From Microthrixaceae bacterium (lineage in GTDB: Bacteria; Actinomycetota; Acidimicrobiia; Acidimicrobiales; Acidimicrobilacustridaceae), in the NCBI GenBank assembly GCA_947446975.1, contig CANFHM010000008.1, positions 1 through 64,000 of the forward strand: a stretch of 64,000 nt of DNA. Direction: 5' to 3'. The position numbers were made by a program, and so were the translations under genes. Below the pieces are notes generated by a model, which saw only the letters and a program-made list of their open reading frames with translations, made no database searches and was not told the origin of the DNA. Below, piece after piece: positions 17,110 to 27,580 of the stretch; position 1 is the first letter of the stretch; the number at the start of each line of letters is the position of its first letter.

Positions 17110-17814
17110 GTGACCCGACTGCCCTCCGCCCGTCCTCCCATCGGATTCGCCCATCGGGGGGCCAGATCTCTGGCGCCGGACAACACGATGGAGTCGTTCC
17201 GGCTGGCGCTGCGTCTCGGTGCCGCTGGGCTCGAGAGCGACGTCTGGATCACCTCGGACGGTGTCGCCGTGCTCGATCACGACGGTGTCGTCGGTGGTCG
17301 TCTCCGCCGTCGACCGATCTCGGAGACCCTCCGCACCGATCTCCCCGAGCACATCCCCCCCCTCGCCGAACTGTTCTCGGTCATCGGCACCGACGTCGAT
17401 CTCTCCCTCGACATCAAGGATCCGGCTGCGGCCGCCGAGGTCGTCGCCTGTGCCCGTGACGTCGGTGCGGAGCATCGTCTGTGGATGTGCCACCCCGATC
17501 GGGAGCTCGTCACCTCATGGCGCGAACTCTCGGCTGCGATCCACCTCGTGGAGTCGACCCGGGTGACCCGCTTCGACGGGAGCTTCGAGCGTCATGTCGC
17601 GGCGTCGGCGGCGATGGGCGTCGAGGTCATCAACCTTCATCACAGCGAATGGACCGGTGGCCAGATCGCGCTGGTCCACCGGTTCGACATGCTGGCGTTC
17701 GGCTGGGACGCCCAGTTCGATCGGGTTCTCGACGGCCTGCTCGATGCTGGGATCGATGGCGTCTTCAGCGATCACGTCGATCGCATGACATCGGCGCTCG
17801 ACAGGATCCGGTGA
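17110..17814 (+). CDS. Glycerophosphodiester phosphodiesterase family protein
   Basis: A 234-residue GDPD TIM-barrel protein that would hydrolyse glycerophosphodiesters to glycerol-3-phosphate and an alcohol. The catalytic HRG motif is in GFAHRGARS, followed by NTMESFRLAL, ESDVWITSDG and VLDHDG, which hold the metal-binding Glu/Asp and second His. GTG at 17110 places the motif near the N-terminus as is usual; an upstream ATG at 17008 would add 34 residues. It is the only plus-strand gene between tatA and the ferredoxin and interrupts a block that is contiguous in mycobacteria. Confidence 0.88.
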   Translation: MTRLPSARPPIGFAHRGARSLAPDNTMESFRLALRLGAAGLESDVWITSDGVAVLDHDGVVGGRLRRRPISETLRTDLPEHIPPLAELFSVIGTDVDLSLDIKDPAAAAEVVACARDVGAEHRLWMCHPDRELVTSWRELSAAIHLVESTRVTRFDGSFERHVAASAAMGVEVINLHHSEWTGGQIALVHRFDMLAFGWDAQFDRVLDGLLDAGIDGVFSDHVDRMTSALDRIR

Positions 17815-17818
17815 CTCC

Positions 17819-18493
17819 CTAGAGCCAGGCGATCCGATCCAGCGGCCACACCACGACGAAGGCCCGACCCACGATGGTCCTCTGCTCGATGGGTCCGAAA
17901 TAGCGGCTGTCCTTGGAGTCGTTGCGGTTGTCCCCCATGACCCAGACGTCGCCGGGTGGGACGAGACAGGGCGCCTCGACGGTGCACCGGTTCGGAGCGA
18001 ACTCTGCAGTGGTGGTGACGCCGGCGGGGAGATACGGCTCGGCGAGCTGCTCGCCGTTGACGAACACATGCCCGTTCTGGAAGGTGATGGAATCACCGGG
18101 CAGTCCGATGACCCGCTTGATGAGATCGGGGATCGTCGACGCCTCCTCGGAGGGGGGTCGTTCGAACACGACGACGTCGCCACGGTTGACGTCGTGGAGG
18201 TGATAGCTCAGCTTGTTGACGAGCACCCGGTCGCCGACCTTGAGCGTCGGGTACATCGAGGGTGACGGGATGTAGAACGCCTGGAGCAGGAACACCTTGA
18301 CGATCAGGGCCAGCACGATTGCACCGGCGATCACGCTGGCCCACTCCACGATCGTGGCCCCGGTGGGTCCGAACAGCCGCTCGAGTCGACCCTGCTTCTT
18401 CGGGGCCGCCGGGGGGATGATGCTGCTCAGATCGAGCGAGAAGTCATCTGCCGATGCTGGGGACTCGGGATCTTCGGAGATCGATGAGGTCAT
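17819..18493 (-). CDS. lepB: Signal peptidase I
   Basis: A 224-residue type I signal peptidase that cleaves signal peptides from Sec- and Tat-exported proteins. A disordered N-terminus is followed by one membrane helix (~50-70). The catalytic serine is in IPSPSMYPTL (S79) and the catalytic lysine in LIKRVIGLPGD (K126); GDNRNDSKDSRYFGP is the conserved C-terminal box. ATG at 18493 is chosen because the longer open frame to 18976 overlaps pafC. It lies between pafC and tatA; the functional link to Tat export is plausible. Confidence 0.96.
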   Translation of the reverse strand: MTSSISEDPESPASADDFSLDLSSIIPPAAPKKQGRLERLFGPTGATIVEWASVIAGAIVLALIVKVFLLQAFYIPSPSMYPTLKVGDRVLVNKLSYHLHDVNRGDVVVFERPPSEEASTIPDLIKRVIGLPGDSITFQNGHVFVNGEQLAEPYLPAGVTTTAEFAPNRCTVEAPCLVPPGDVWVMGDNRNDSKDSRYFGPIEQRTIVGRAFVVVWPLDRIAWL

Positions 18494-18527
18494 GAGGTCT
18501 CGCTGAGGGTGTGCACTGCGCGGCAGG

Positions 18528-19472
18528 CTACCGCAGGTACCGATGCAGCACTCTGCGCGCGGCGTCGGCCCGGGCGCCGACGAGCGAAGGGTCGGCGGAC
18601 ACGATGGTGGCGTCGTCGCCGAGGCGCAGCAGCAGACGCTCGAGCCAGGGGCCGGCCGTGATGGCGAGGGTGACCCGGGTCGTTCCATCCTCCAGGAGCC
18701 GGTGATCCTCCACCGGGTACTGGGTGGCGACCCATGCCCCCGCCGGCGTGAGGTCGAGGGTGATCGTGGGGAGCTCCGCGCCCTCCGGGAACACAGCGAG
18801 GGGCGCCAGCTCGGTGGGCGGCTCGAAGGTGGTGGAGAGGATGCTGATGTTGCGGATCCGATCGACCCGGAACACCCGTAGGTCCGAGGCTGTGTGGCAG
18901 TGAGCCTCGAGATACCAGTTGCCGTCGAGCGACTGCACCCGCAGCGGATCGACCGTGCGCGTGCTCCAGACATCACGTGCGAACGAGTAGTACTCGATCT
19001 CGATCTGCTGATGGTCGGCGACAGCTCGCTGGATGGTGGTGAGGATCTCGGTCGGTGCCGTGTCGATATCGATGGCGACGGCGGATCCGGCCCCGCTCAT
19101 GTCGATGAGCTTGCCGAGCGCACGGGCGAGCGGCCCCTCGGTGTCGGCACCGGGCACTGACAGCAGCGCCCGACCGGCGGCGATGAGCCCGAAGGTCTGG
19201 GTCGGCGTGAGGCGGAGAGGACGCCGGAAGTACTCGGGGAGTCGGACCCGCACATGGTCATGTTCGACGAACGCCTCGAGGAGTTCGTCGGGGGTGTAGG
19301 GGTACACCCCGACCATCGAGACGGTGGCGAGACAGCTGCCCAGCTGATCGACGTCGAGATCGAAGCGGCGACAGACCTCCCCGACCGAGGCGTAGCCGCC
19401 CTGGGATGCGATCCACGGCACGATGGCGAGGGCTCGCTCGAGTGTCTCGCTCGCGGTGAGCTTCCGGCTCAT
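18528..19472 (-). CDS. pafC: WYL-domain transcriptional regulator PafC
   Basis: A 314-residue protein with an N-terminal winged helix-turn-helix and a central WYL domain (residues ~145-215, containing DGNWYLEAHCH and FRVDRI). In mycobacteria PafB and PafC form a heterodimer that activates DNA-damage genes independently of LexA, and the genes are always with pafA. ATG at 19472 overlaps the pafB stop by four bases (19469-19472), so the two subunits are translationally coupled, as expected for an obligate pair. Confidence 0.93.
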   Translation of the reverse strand: MSRKLTASETLERALAIVPWIASQGGYASVGEVCRRFDLDVDQLGSCLATVSMVGVYPYTPDELLEAFVEHDHVRVRLPEYFRRPLRLTPTQTFGLIAAGRALLSVPGADTEGPLARALGKLIDMSGAGSAVAIDIDTAPTEILTTIQRAVADHQQIEIEYYSFARDVWSTRTVDPLRVQSLDGNWYLEAHCHTASDLRVFRVDRIRNISILSTTFEPPTELAPLAVFPEGAELPTITLDLTPAGAWVATQYPVEDHRLLEDGTTRVTLAITAGPWLERLLLRLGDDATIVSADPSLVGARADAARRVLHRYLR

Positions 19473-20443
19473 GCTGCACCCTCCTGCGCATATCCCTGCA
19501 GCCAGCGCACCAGATCGGCCCGCAGCTCGGCCGGTTCGAGGAGCTCGGCGTGATCGAGGAATCCGAGGAGGAAGGAGCGGAACGGTGCCCAGGAGGTGAC
19601 GGGGACCTCGAACAGATGTGAACCGTCGGGCTCGACCGACCGGAGCGTCGATGCACCGAGGGCGTCGAGGGCCCAACCGGACTGCTCCTCGTCGAAGCGG
19701 ACGAGCGCCAGGATCTGCTCGGGACCGCCATCGTCCCAGGGGCGGTACTCGGAGTCATCGATCTCCGGCGCAGGGCCGCGGAAGGTGTCGGGCTCATCGA
19801 GTTCCACCGCGTCGCCCATCCGATCGAGCCGGAACTGGCGCGAGGCGTCGCGGTCCTGATCGAAACCGGTGAGGTACCAGTGTCCGCGCTGGTATCCGAC
19901 CCGCCAGGGTTCGACGACCCGTTCCGCCGACGCTCCACCACTGCTGTAGGTGAATCGGCAGACACGACGCTCGAGCACCGCTCGGAAGAGCTGGCTGTGA
20001 CGGGCATCGACCGGGATGGCGGCGAGTCGATCCGCCTCCCCCGCCGCGGCACCGTCGGCCACACCCCCGAGCCGCCAGAGCGCGGCAGCGTCGGCACCGC
20101 CTCCGGCGCTCGGGCCGCCCACGCTGACCGCCTGCATGGCGAGGTGCAGTGCAGCGACCTCGTCGGCATCGAGGTCGAGGTCCGGGAGCTCATAGGTGCG
20201 TCGGTCGACGATGTAGCCCTCGAGCTCGGGAAAGGTTCCCGGGATGGTTCCGACGCGGATCGGGACACCGAGACTGCGAAGCTCGTCCTTGTCGCGCTCG
20301 AAGGTGCGGCGGAAGGCCTCCTTCTCCGATGCGTAGCCTGCGACCCGCTGCTGGATCTGCTCGGCCGAGATCGGCCGCTCGGCATCGAGGAGGGCGGCGA
20401 GCAGGTTCATCATGCGTTCGAACTTGTCAGCAGTGGCAGCCAT
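19469..20443 (-). CDS. pafB: WYL-domain transcriptional regulator PafB
   Basis: A 324-residue partner of PafC with an N-terminal winged helix (KFERMMNLLAALLDAERPIS) and a WYL domain (VEPWRVGYQRGHWYLTGFD). The ATG at 20443 follows the pafA stop by only a few bases, so it is co-transcribed with the Pup ligase gene. PafBC is the DNA-damage response activator in mycobacteria; whether the same regulon exists here is inference. Confidence 0.93.
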   Translation of the reverse strand: MAATADKFERMMNLLAALLDAERPISAEQIQQRVAGYASEKEAFRRTFERDKDELRSLGVPIRVGTIPGTFPELEGYIVDRRTYELPDLDLDADEVAALHLAMQAVSVGGPSAGGGADAAALWRLGGVADGAAAGEADRLAAIPVDARHSQLFRAVLERRVCRFTYSSGGASAERVVEPWRVGYQRGHWYLTGFDQDRDASRQFRLDRMGDAVELDEPDTFRGPAPEIDDSEYRPWDDGGPEQILALVRFDEEQSGWALDALGASTLRSVEPDGSHLFEVPVTSWAPFRSFLLGFLDHAELLEPAELRADLVRWLQGYAQEGAA

Positions 20444-20448
20444 TGGTC

Positions 20449-21807
20449 CTAGAGGGAGGCGATGAGGTTCTCGACGCGCTCGTCGTGAGAACGGAACGGG
20501 TCCTTGCACAGCACGGTCCGCTGGGCCTGATCATTGAGCTTCAGATGCACCCAGTCGACGGTGTAGTCACGCTTTCGCTCCTTGGCGACCCGGATGAACT
20601 CGCCGCGCAGGCGGGCACGGGTGGTCTGCGGAGGAGTCTCCATCGCCTCGTCGATCTCCCGGTCGTCGCACATCCGCTCGACCATGCCACGGTCCTGCAG
20701 TTTGTAGAAGATCCCGCGGTCCCGTCGGATGTCGTGGTACTGCAGATCGAGGAGGGCGATGCGGGGATCGGTCAGCGCGAGGTCGTGCCGTGCGCGGTAG
20801 GACTCGACGAGGTTGTGCTTGATCACCCAGTCGGCCTCGCGGTCCTGACCGAGGGGATCGATCTCGATCTGCGTGAGCGCCCGCTCCCACATCATCAGGG
20901 CCTGCTTCTCCAACGGTGAGAGGTCGCGACGCTCGGCGTAGCGCAGCGCCCGCGTGAGGTACTCGGACTGGATCTCGAGCGCAGTGGCCTCGCGCCCGTT
21001 GGCGAGTCGGACCTTGCGGGTGCAGGTGATGTCGTGGCTGATCTCACGGATGGCCCGGATCGGATTCTCGAGCGACATGTCGCGCAGCACGACGTTGGGC
21101 TCCTCGAGCATCCGCAGCAGGATCGAGGTTGCTCCGACCTTGAGGAACGTGGCGTACTCGCTCATGTTCGAGTCGCCGACGATCACATGGAGTCGGCGAT
21201 AGGTGTCGGCGTCGGCATGGGGTTCGTCGCGGGTGTTGATGATGGGTCGGCTCCGCGTGGTGGCGGAGGAGACGCCCTCCCAGATGTGCTCGGCGCGCTG
21301 ACTGATGCAGAACTTGGCGCCACGAGCGGTCTGCAGCACCTTGCCCGACCCGGCGTAGATCTGCCTGGTGACGAGGAACGGGATGAGTGCGTCGGCGTAG
21401 TACGAGAACTCGTCGATCCGAGATGTCAGGTAGTTCTCATGGCATCCGTAGGAGTTCCCGGCCGAGTCAGTGTTGTTCTTGAACAGGTAGATATCGCCGT
21501 TGATGCCCTCCTCGGCGAGCCGCTCCTCAGCGCCCGTCAGGAGCGATTCGAGGATCCGCTCCCCCGCCTTGTCGTGCACGACGAGTTCATGGATGGAGTC
21601 GCATTCGGCGGTGGCGTATTCGGGATGCGAGCCGACGTCGAGATACAGGCGAGAGCCATTGGCGAGGAAGACGTTGGAGCTTCGACCCCATGACACGACC
21701 CGACGGAACAGATACCGGGCGACTTCATCGGGGCTGAGCCGACGCTGCCCGCGGAGCGTGCAGGTGACGCCGTACTCGTTCTCGAGGCCGTAGATCCGTC
21801 GCTCCAT
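20449..21807 (-). CDS. pafA: Proteasome accessory factor A, Pup-protein ligase
   Basis: A 452-residue carboxylate-amine ligase of the glutamine-synthetase/gamma-glutamyl-cysteine-ligase fold. Using ATP, it activates the C-terminal glutamate of Pup and joins it to substrate lysines. Visible signatures are [12 protein letters not shown] at the N-terminus, the base-loop Asp57 in [31 protein letters not shown] and [11 protein letters not shown]. It lacks the long insert after the first strand that the paralogous Dop carries. TAGCGT is six bases before the ATG, so it has its own leaderless promoter ahead of pafBC. Confidence 0.97.
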   Translation of the reverse strand: MERRIYGLENEYGVTCTLRGQRRLSPDEVARYLFRRVVSWGRSSNVFLANGSRLYLDVGSHPEYATAECDSIHELVVHDKAGERILESLLTGAEERLAEEGINGDIYLFKNNTDSAGNSYGCHENYLTSRIDEFSYYADALIPFLVTRQIYAGSGKVLQTARGAKFCISQRAEHIWEGVSSATTRSRPIINTRDEPHADADTYRRLHVIVGDSNMSEYATFLKVGATSILLRMLEEPNVVLRDMSLENPIRAIREISHDITCTRKVRLANGREATALEIQSEYLTRALRYAERRDLSPLEKQALMMWERALTQIEIDPLGQDREADWVIKHNLVESYRARHDLALTDPRIALLDLQYHDIRRDRGIFYKLQDRGMVERMCDDREIDEAMETPPQTTRARLRGEFIRVAKERKRDYTVDWVHLKLNDQAQRTVLCKDPFRSHDERVENLIASL

Positions 21808-21865
21808 GGGGCAACGCTATCGGGCGGTCGGATGCTGGACCGGCCCGGGGGCCGATCGGTCCGGT

Positions 21866-22552
21866 TCAGTCACCGTCGGAGAGCAGGGCGGGGAGATCGG
21901 CCCGATCGAGACGGCGGAAGGCCCGACGTTCGGCCGTGCGCTCGAGGACCGCGACCTCGAGGTCGACGCCGTCGAGACGTCGTTCGTCGCCGGCGAGGGC
22001 AGCGACCGCCACTCGCAGTGCAGTGGCCAGATCCATGTCCGGTGAATAGGCCACTGAGAGTCGGGCCGAGATGGCCTCGGCCTCGCCGCCGAGGACGGAG
22101 AACCGTTCCTCGTCCATCACGGTGCCGTCGTAGAGGATGTGGAACAACTGATCGTCGGCGGCGGTGGCCGTGACCTCGGCGACCAGGATCTCCACCTCCA
22201 TCGGCTTCATCTCGTGGGTGAAGACCTGACCCAGGATCTGGGCGTAGTTGTTGGCGAGACTCCGCGCGTCGACGTCCTCACGGCTGTAGGTGTACCCCTT
22301 GAGGTCGGCGGCGCGGACGCCGGCGATGCGCATCTGGTCGAACTCGTTGTACTTGCCGACACCGGCGAAGGCGATCCGGTCGTAGATCTCACTGATCTTG
22401 CGGAGCGTGGCCGAGGGGTTCTCGGCGCACAGCAGGATGCCATCGGCGTAGATGAGCGCCACCAGCGAACGACCACGGGCGATCCCCTTGCGGGCGTAAT
22501 CGGCCCGGTCCTTCATGACCTGTTCCGGAGCGACGTAGAACGGCATGCTCAT
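21866..22552 (-). CDS. prcA: Proteasome alpha subunit
   Basis: A 228-residue alpha-type 20S subunit. It has the alpha-specific N-terminal helix and gate region (MPFYVAPEQVMKDRADYARK) and ARGRSLVALIYADGILLCAENP; no N-terminal catalytic threonine is exposed. Seven of these cap each end of the core and dock the ARC ATPase. The start overlaps prcB by four bases (22549-22552), consistent with assembly of the half-proteasome from coupled translation. Confidence 0.97.
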   Translation of the reverse strand: MSMPFYVAPEQVMKDRADYARKGIARGRSLVALIYADGILLCAENPSATLRKISEIYDRIAFAGVGKYNEFDQMRIAGVRAADLKGYTYSREDVDARSLANNYAQILGQVFTHEMKPMEVEILVAEVTATAADDQLFHILYDGTVMDEERFSVLGGEAEAISARLSVAYSPDMDLATALRVAVAALAGDERRLDGVDLEVAVLERTAERRAFRRLDRADLPALLSDGD

Positions 22553-23394
22553 CGCTGTGCACCTCCCGTCTCGGTACTGGTCTCAGGCACCCGTGCGGAA
22601 CCCGACTCCCGCCCGGTGAGCACGCTCACCAGACCGGCGAACCGCTCGGCGATCTCGTCATCGCCCACCCGCTGGAAGCCCGATGCGGTGATGGTGGCCA
22701 CCACGGGATAGATGCCACGGATGAGATCGGGGCCGCCGGTTGCGGAATCGTCATCAGCGGCGTGGAAGAGTGCGCTGATGGCGAGGTCGATCGCCGCATC
22801 TCGAGCGAGACCGTCGCGGTAGCCCTGCTTGATCACGCTGGCGGCCAGCGACCCACCGGATCCGCTGGTGGTGAAATGGGACTCCTCGTAGCGCCCGCCG
22901 GTGGCGTCGTACTGGAAGAGCCTGCCCGTGCCCCGCCGGGTGTCGTAGCCGGCGAAGATCGGCACGACCATGAGACCCTGCATGGCGGCCGGGAGGTTGG
23001 AACGGACCATCTGCGCCAGCTGGTTGGCCTTGCCCTCGAGCGAGAGCGGGGCGCCCTCCACCTTCTCGTAGTGCTCGAGCTGCAGCTGGAACAGCTTCAC
23101 CATCTCCATGGCCGGACCGGCGGCGCCGGCGATGGCGACACCGGAATGACGGTCGGCGGCGAAGACCTTCTCGATGGCGCGGTGGGCGATGATGTTGCCG
23201 GAGGTGGCCCGACGATCGCCGGCCATGATCACCCCATCGGCGTGTCGGATGGCGACCACGGTGGTGGCATGGGTGACGGGCACCCGACCCTCGAGGGCCG
23301 AGGAGGGCACGACGGGGTCGAGGCCGAGGCGGCGGACGAGGGCGGCGAAATCCGGACCCGGATCATCGCTCGGTGAGAAGAAGGGCATGGACAC
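22549..23394 (-). CDS. prcB: Proteasome beta subunit (catalytic)
   Basis: The catalytic subunit, made with a propeptide of about 40 residues. The mature N-terminal threonine is the first Thr of HATTVVAIRH (T42 counted from the ATG at 23388), followed by GVIMAGDRRATSG with the usual Asp/Arg and the supporting lysine in IEKVF. Start: GTG at 23394 sits eight bases after TAGCCT and would make a leaderless mRNA; ATG at 23388 is the alternative and differs by two residues. The longer open frame to 23508 is unlikely because it would contain that promoter. Confidence 0.96.
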   Translation of the reverse strand: MSMPFFSPSDDPGPDFAALVRRLGLDPVVPSSALEGRVPVTHATTVVAIRHADGVIMAGDRRATSGNIIAHRAIEKVFAADRHSGVAIAGAAGPAMEMVKLFQLQLEHYEKVEGAPLSLEGKANQLAQMVRSNLPAAMQGLMVVPIFAGYDTRRGTGRLFQYDATGGRYEESHFTTSGSGGSLAASVIKQGYRDGLARDAAIDLAISALFHAADDDSATGGPDLIRGIYPVVATITASGFQRVGDDEIAERFAGLVSVLTGRESGSARVPETSTETGGAQR

Positions 23395-23443
23395 AGAGCG
23401 TGAGGCTACCGGTTGTGGTCCCCGGCTCCGCTGTCGATCCGCG

Positions 23444-23647
23444 CTACTCCCCGCCCTTCTGGACGAAGCTGCGCACGAAATCCTCGGCGTTGGTCTCGAG
23501 GACCTCATCGATCTCGTCGAGCAGATCGTCGAGTTCGGCCTTGAGACGATCGCCGGCAGCGGTGCTCCCCGCCTTCGTCTCGGTGTCCTCGGTCTCGTCG
23601 GTCGTCCTGTCAGTGGCTGGACGGCGCAGATGCTCCTGTTCCGGCAT
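23444..23647 (-). CDS. pup: Prokaryotic ubiquitin-like protein Pup
   Basis: A 67-residue, acidic, intrinsically disordered tagging protein. The central region ([20 protein letters not shown]) is the segment that forms a helix on the ARC coiled coils. It ends in SFVQKGGE, so the C-terminal residue is already glutamate; pups ending in Gln must first be deamidated by Dop. GAGGGACC precedes the ATG. It sits between dop and prcB in the usual order. Confidence 0.98.
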   Translation of the reverse strand: MPEQEHLRRPATDRTTDETEDTETKAGSTAAGDRLKAELDDLLDEIDEVLETNAEDFVRSFVQKGGE

Positions 23648-23700
23648 GGTCCCTCGTTTCGTGTCAGGGTGCGTCGGGCGGTCGTGACCGTGGGTCTGTC

Positions 23701-25224
23701 TCAGGTCGTCGGAGAACCACCGAGTCGCTCGAGCAGCTCCGAGGCGTTCTCCGAGGATTCGATGATCGGACCGACGAGGTCGACCGTACCGCGCAGTGGC
23801 TCCATCATGGGGACACGGCGCAGGGATTCCTCGCCGATGTCGAACACGAGCGAGTCCCAGTTCGCCGCGATGATCTCCTCGCCGAACCTACGCAGGCAGG
23901 TCCCCCGGAAGTAGGCCCGGGTGTCGGGCGGTGGGGTGTCGATCCCCCGGGTGATCTCCTCGTCCGAGCAGAACGTCCGCAGGCCGACCCGCGGTGCCAG
24001 GCCCCGCTCGGGCCGCAGGTCGTGGTACTGGAGATCGAGGGCGGCGAGCCGGGCGTCGGTCCAGCGCAGACCATGTCGCTCGCGGTACCCGTCGATCAGG
24101 CGATGCTTGGCGATCCAGTCGATCCGATCGGCGAGGGATCCGGGGTCGCGTTCGAGCCCGACGAGGACCTCGTGCCAGTCATGCAGGATCTGCACACCGA
24201 CCGCGGCGCCGACGCATTCGAGTCCATGTGTCTCCGCATACGCCACCGCGTCCTCGTACAGCGACCACTGGACGTCGAGCGCCGAGGCGGTCGAGCCGTC
24301 GTCGAGGAGGTGCACCGCCGTGAGTGAGAGATCGTGGCTGACGGCTCGCAGCGTGGCCACCGGCGAGCTGAACCGGAAGGTCCGGGAGATCCGGTGGTCC
24401 TCGAGCATGGCGAGGATGATCGCCGTGGTACCGACCTTCAGGAATGTGGCGGTCTCGCTCATGTTGGCGTCCCCGATGATCACATGGAGACGTCGATATT
24501 TCAGTGGATCGGCATGGGGTTCATCGCGGGTGTTGATGATCGGACGCTTCAGGGTGGTCTCGAGCCCGACCTCCTCCTCGAAGAAGTCGGCCCGCTGGCT
24601 GATCTGGAAGTCGACGGGACCGCTGTGCCGGCTGGTCTCGCTGCCGACCTTCCCGGCGCCGCAGTAGATCTGACGGGTGATGAAGTGCGGAGTGATCCCG
24701 TGGACGATCTCGCCGAACGGGAGTGCGCGATCGACGAGGTAGTTCTCATGGCAGCCGTAGGAGTTGCCCTTGCCATCAGAATTGTTCTTGTAGATCACGA
24801 GTTCCTGGCCCGGCGGCAGCAGCCGATTCGCAGCCAGCATCGACAGCTGCAGCACACGCTCGGCGGACCGGTCGAACACGACGACATCCCGGGCGTTGGT
24901 GCATTCCGGCGTGCTCATCTCGGGATGGGCGTGATCGACGTAGTAGCGCGCGCCGTTCGTGAGCACGGCGTTGACGAGATGCGACTCGACCTCCGGGGGG
25001 AGTGCTCCGAGCGGCGCATACCCACGGGCGTCGGTGCCGGGCTGCTCCCCTTCGAAGTCCCACTCGAACCTGAGCCCCGATCCGGGGCGCCCGGCTCCTT
25101 CGGCCAGGGCAGAGACATAACTGTTGATCAGGATCGAGGATGCCGCGATCGGATCGGGATCCTCGATCCCCCGCCAGACGATGCCGTACTCGGTCTCGAT
25201 CCCACAGATCTTCGCGATGGCCAC
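23701..25224 (-). CDS. dop: Depupylase / Pup deamidase Dop
   Basis: A 507-residue homologue of PafA that removes Pup from conjugates. It shares [27 protein letters not shown] and [11 protein letters not shown] with PafA, but carries the extra segment after the first strand (about residues 35-75, [16 protein letters not shown] onward) known as the Dop loop. Since Pup here ends in Glu, deamidation is unnecessary and depupylation should be the main role. The GTG start has TAACGT six bases upstream, a leaderless pattern. Confidence 0.96.
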   Translation of the reverse strand: MAIAKICGIETEYGIVWRGIEDPDPIAASSILINSYVSALAEGAGRPGSGLRFEWDFEGEQPGTDARGYAPLGALPPEVESHLVNAVLTNGARYYVDHAHPEMSTPECTNARDVVVFDRSAERVLQLSMLAANRLLPPGQELVIYKNNSDGKGNSYGCHENYLVDRALPFGEIVHGITPHFITRQIYCGAGKVGSETSRHSGPVDFQISQRADFFEEEVGLETTLKRPIINTRDEPHADPLKYRRLHVIIGDANMSETATFLKVGTTAIILAMLEDHRISRTFRFSSPVATLRAVSHDLSLTAVHLLDDGSTASALDVQWSLYEDAVAYAETHGLECVGAAVGVQILHDWHEVLVGLERDPGSLADRIDWIAKHRLIDGYRERHGLRWTDARLAALDLQYHDLRPERGLAPRVGLRTFCSDEEITRGIDTPPPDTRAYFRGTCLRRFGEEIIAANWDSLVFDIGEESLRRVPMMEPLRGTVDLVGPIIESSENASELLERLGGSPTT

Positions 25225-25267
25225 AGCGGCACGTTAGCGATGCCGGTGCGTCGGGCACCGATCAGGA

Positions 25268-27025
25268 TCAGAGGTACTGGCCGGTTCCGACGCGTTCGAT
25301 GGCCCGACCGCCCCGTGGGTCGGCATCGGGGGTCTTGACGAGCGTTCTGATGTACACGATGCGCTCCCCCTTCTTGCCGGAGATCTTCGCCCAGTCATCG
25401 GGGTTGGTCGTGTTCGGGAGATCCTCGTGCTCCTTGTACTCCTGATGGATGGAGTCGATGAGGTCCGCGGTGCGGATCCCGCCCACGCCGGTGGCGATCA
25501 GGCGCTTGATCGCCAGCTTCTTCGCCCGACGGACCACGTTCTCGATCATCGCCCCCGAGGAGAAGTCCTTGAAGTACATGATCTCCTTGTCGCCGTTCTG
25601 GTAGGTGACCTCGAGGAACTGGTTGTCCTCGTCCTCCCGGTACATCTCGGCGACGGTCGACTCGATCATCATCCGCACGGCCTTCTCGGGGTCACCGCCA
25701 CCGACGGTCTGCACCTCGTCAGCATCGAGGGGCAGATCAGCGGTGAGGTAGCGGCCGAAGATCTGCGCAGCGGCGTCCTCGTCGGGACGCTCGATCTTGA
25801 TCTTCACGTCGAGGCGACCCGGGCGGAGGATCGCCGGGTCGATGAGATCCTCACGGTTGGAGGCCCCGATGACGATCACGTTCTTGAGCGTCTCGACACC
25901 GTCGATCTCGGCGAGCAGCTGGGGCACGATCGTGGACTCCATGTCGGAGCTGATGCCGGTGCCGCGGGTGCGGAACAGGGAATCCATCTCGTCGAAGAAC
26001 ACGATGACCGGCCATCCCTCCTCGCTCTTCTCTCGTGCCCGCTCGAACACGAGTCGGATCTGGCGTTCCGTCTCGCCGACGTACTTGTTGAGCAGCTCCG
26101 GTCCCTTGATGTTGAGGAAGTAGCTCCGGGCCTGCTTGTCGCCGGAGACCTCGGCCACCTTCTTGGCCAAGGAGTTGGCGACGGCCTTGGCGATGAGGGT
26201 CTTGCCGCAGCCGGGAGGTCCGTAGAGCAGGATCCCCTTCGGGGCCGGCAGCCGGTACTCGGCGAAGAGTGCCTGGTGCACGAACGGGAGCTCGACGGCG
26301 TCCATGATCTGTTCGATCTGGGAGTCCAGACCGCCGACATCGGTGTAGGAGATGTCGGGCACCTCCTCGAGCACGAGCTCCTCGACCTCCGGTCGCGGCA
26401 GCTTCTCGATGAGCAGTGACGCCCGGGGATCGAGCAGCACGGAATCACCCGAACGCAGGCGCTCGCCCAACAGGGAGTCGCCGAGCTCGACCACGAGTTC
26501 CTCATCGGCCCGGCCGATGATCATGGCGCGACGGCCGTCATCGAGCAGTTCCTTGAAGGTGACGATCTCGCCCGTGCGCTCCGGGGAACGAGCCAGCACC
26601 ACGTTGAGCGATTCGTTGAGGACGACCTCGGATCCTCGCTCGAGCACGGTCGAGTCGAGATCGGGATGCAGCGAGACGCGGATCTTGCGGCCGCTCGAAA
26701 AGACGTCGACAGTGCCGTCGTCGTTCCTGCCGGCGAAGGTCCCGTACGCCGAAGGCGGCTGGGAGAGCTTCTCGACCTCATCACGGAGCGCAGCGATGTG
26801 GTCACGGGCCTCACGCAGCGTGTAGGTGAGCTTCTCGTTCTGGGTCACGGCCTGTGTGAGCTGGCCCTTGGTCTCGAGCAGGCGCTCCTCGAGGAGACGG
26901 ACCCGCTTGGGCACATCCTGGAGCCGGCGACGCAACGAGGCGATCTCCTCCTCGAGGAAGGCGATCTGGGCATGCAGTTCCGGAACCGTCGCCTCGGGAC
27001 CCTCTGGATCGACGTCTGGTGCCAT
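25268..27025 (-). CDS. arc: Proteasome-associated AAA ATPase ARC/Mpa
   Basis: A 585-residue hexameric unfoldase that recognises Pup and threads substrates into the 20S core. In order: an N-terminal coiled coil (residues ~10-85), tandem OB domains (~90-230), and a AAA domain with Walker A GPPGCGKT and Walker [11 protein letters not shown]. The last residues GQYL provide the penultimate tyrosine that docks in alpha-subunit pockets. GAGGAG lies upstream of the ATG. The neighbouring trmI is also near mpa in mycobacteria. Confidence 0.97.
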   Translation of the reverse strand: MAPDVDPEGPEATVPELHAQIAFLEEEIASLRRRLQDVPKRVRLLEERLLETKGQLTQAVTQNEKLTYTLREARDHIAALRDEVEKLSQPPSAYGTFAGRNDDGTVDVFSSGRKIRVSLHPDLDSTVLERGSEVVLNESLNVVLARSPERTGEIVTFKELLDDGRRAMIIGRADEELVVELGDSLLGERLRSGDSVLLDPRASLLIEKLPRPEVEELVLEEVPDISYTDVGGLDSQIEQIMDAVELPFVHQALFAEYRLPAPKGILLYGPPGCGKTLIAKAVANSLAKKVAEVSGDKQARSYFLNIKGPELLNKYVGETERQIRLVFERAREKSEEGWPVIVFFDEMDSLFRTRGTGISSDMESTIVPQLLAEIDGVETLKNVIVIGASNREDLIDPAILRPGRLDVKIKIERPDEDAAAQIFGRYLTADLPLDADEVQTVGGGDPEKAVRMMIESTVAEMYREDEDNQFLEVTYQNGDKEIMYFKDFSSGAMIENVVRRAKKLAIKRLIATGVGGIRTADLIDSIHQEYKEHEDLPNTTNPDDWAKISGKKGERIVYIRTLVKTPDADPRGGRAIERVGTGQYL

Positions 27026-27322
27026 GTTCGGATCGGACTCCTCGCGATGATGCTGCCCGGGCGGATGCGTCGGACCCTATCGCCGCGGTCCACCGTCGTC
27101 GCACCGGACGAGGCCCTCGCCCCCCGAGCCGCCGACGCTACCGACTCCTACCTCGACGCTCCGTCGGGATCCCGAAGCGCACCTCTCGGCACCGGTTCTG
27201 GCGAACGAGTCCGCCGGAGTGGGGATGCATGCGTCCACCGCACTACAGTCTCAACGTCGCCGATTCCCCGGAACGGTCGGCACTTCCGAAACCATCCCCC
27301 TCACGAAGAGGTTTTTCAACGT

Positions 27323-27559
27323 ATGAAGGTCTGGATCGATCAGGATCTCTGCACGGGCGACGGACTCTGTGAGGAGATCGCCCCCGACGTGTTCACGCTG
27401 CTCGACGATGGCCTCGCCTACGTCAAGGAGGGCGACAAGGTGTTCTCCGACCCGGGTGGCGCCGCCGGTCTCGCCAACTTCCCCGAGAGCCAGCTCGAGG
27501 GTGTCATCGAATCCGCTGAGGAATGCCCCGGCGAATGCATCTTCATCGAGGTCGAGTAA
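27323..27559 (+). CDS. 3Fe-4S-type ferredoxin
   Basis: A 78-residue single-cluster ferredoxin with KVWIDQDLCTGDGLC (C10 and C16), then EECPGECI. The CxGDGxC spacing, with Asp/Gly where a fourth Cys would stand, is the pattern of small 3Fe-4S (or convertible) ferredoxins that often serve cytochromes P450. No P450 or reductase gene lies nearby. ATG at 27323 follows GAAGAGG. A strong hairpin follows the stop. Confidence 0.88.
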   Translation: MKVWIDQDLCTGDGLCEEIAPDVFTLLDDGLAYVKEGDKVFSDPGGAAGLANFPESQLEGVIESAEECPGECIFIEVE

Positions 27560-27580
27560 CACCTCATCCTCCGATCATCA

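Noticed and set aside
16867-17110. Longer N-terminus for the GDPD gene at 17110
   Set aside because: Upstream starts overlap the divergent tatA gene and its promoter; the extra residues precede the normal HRG-containing N-terminus without any similarity.
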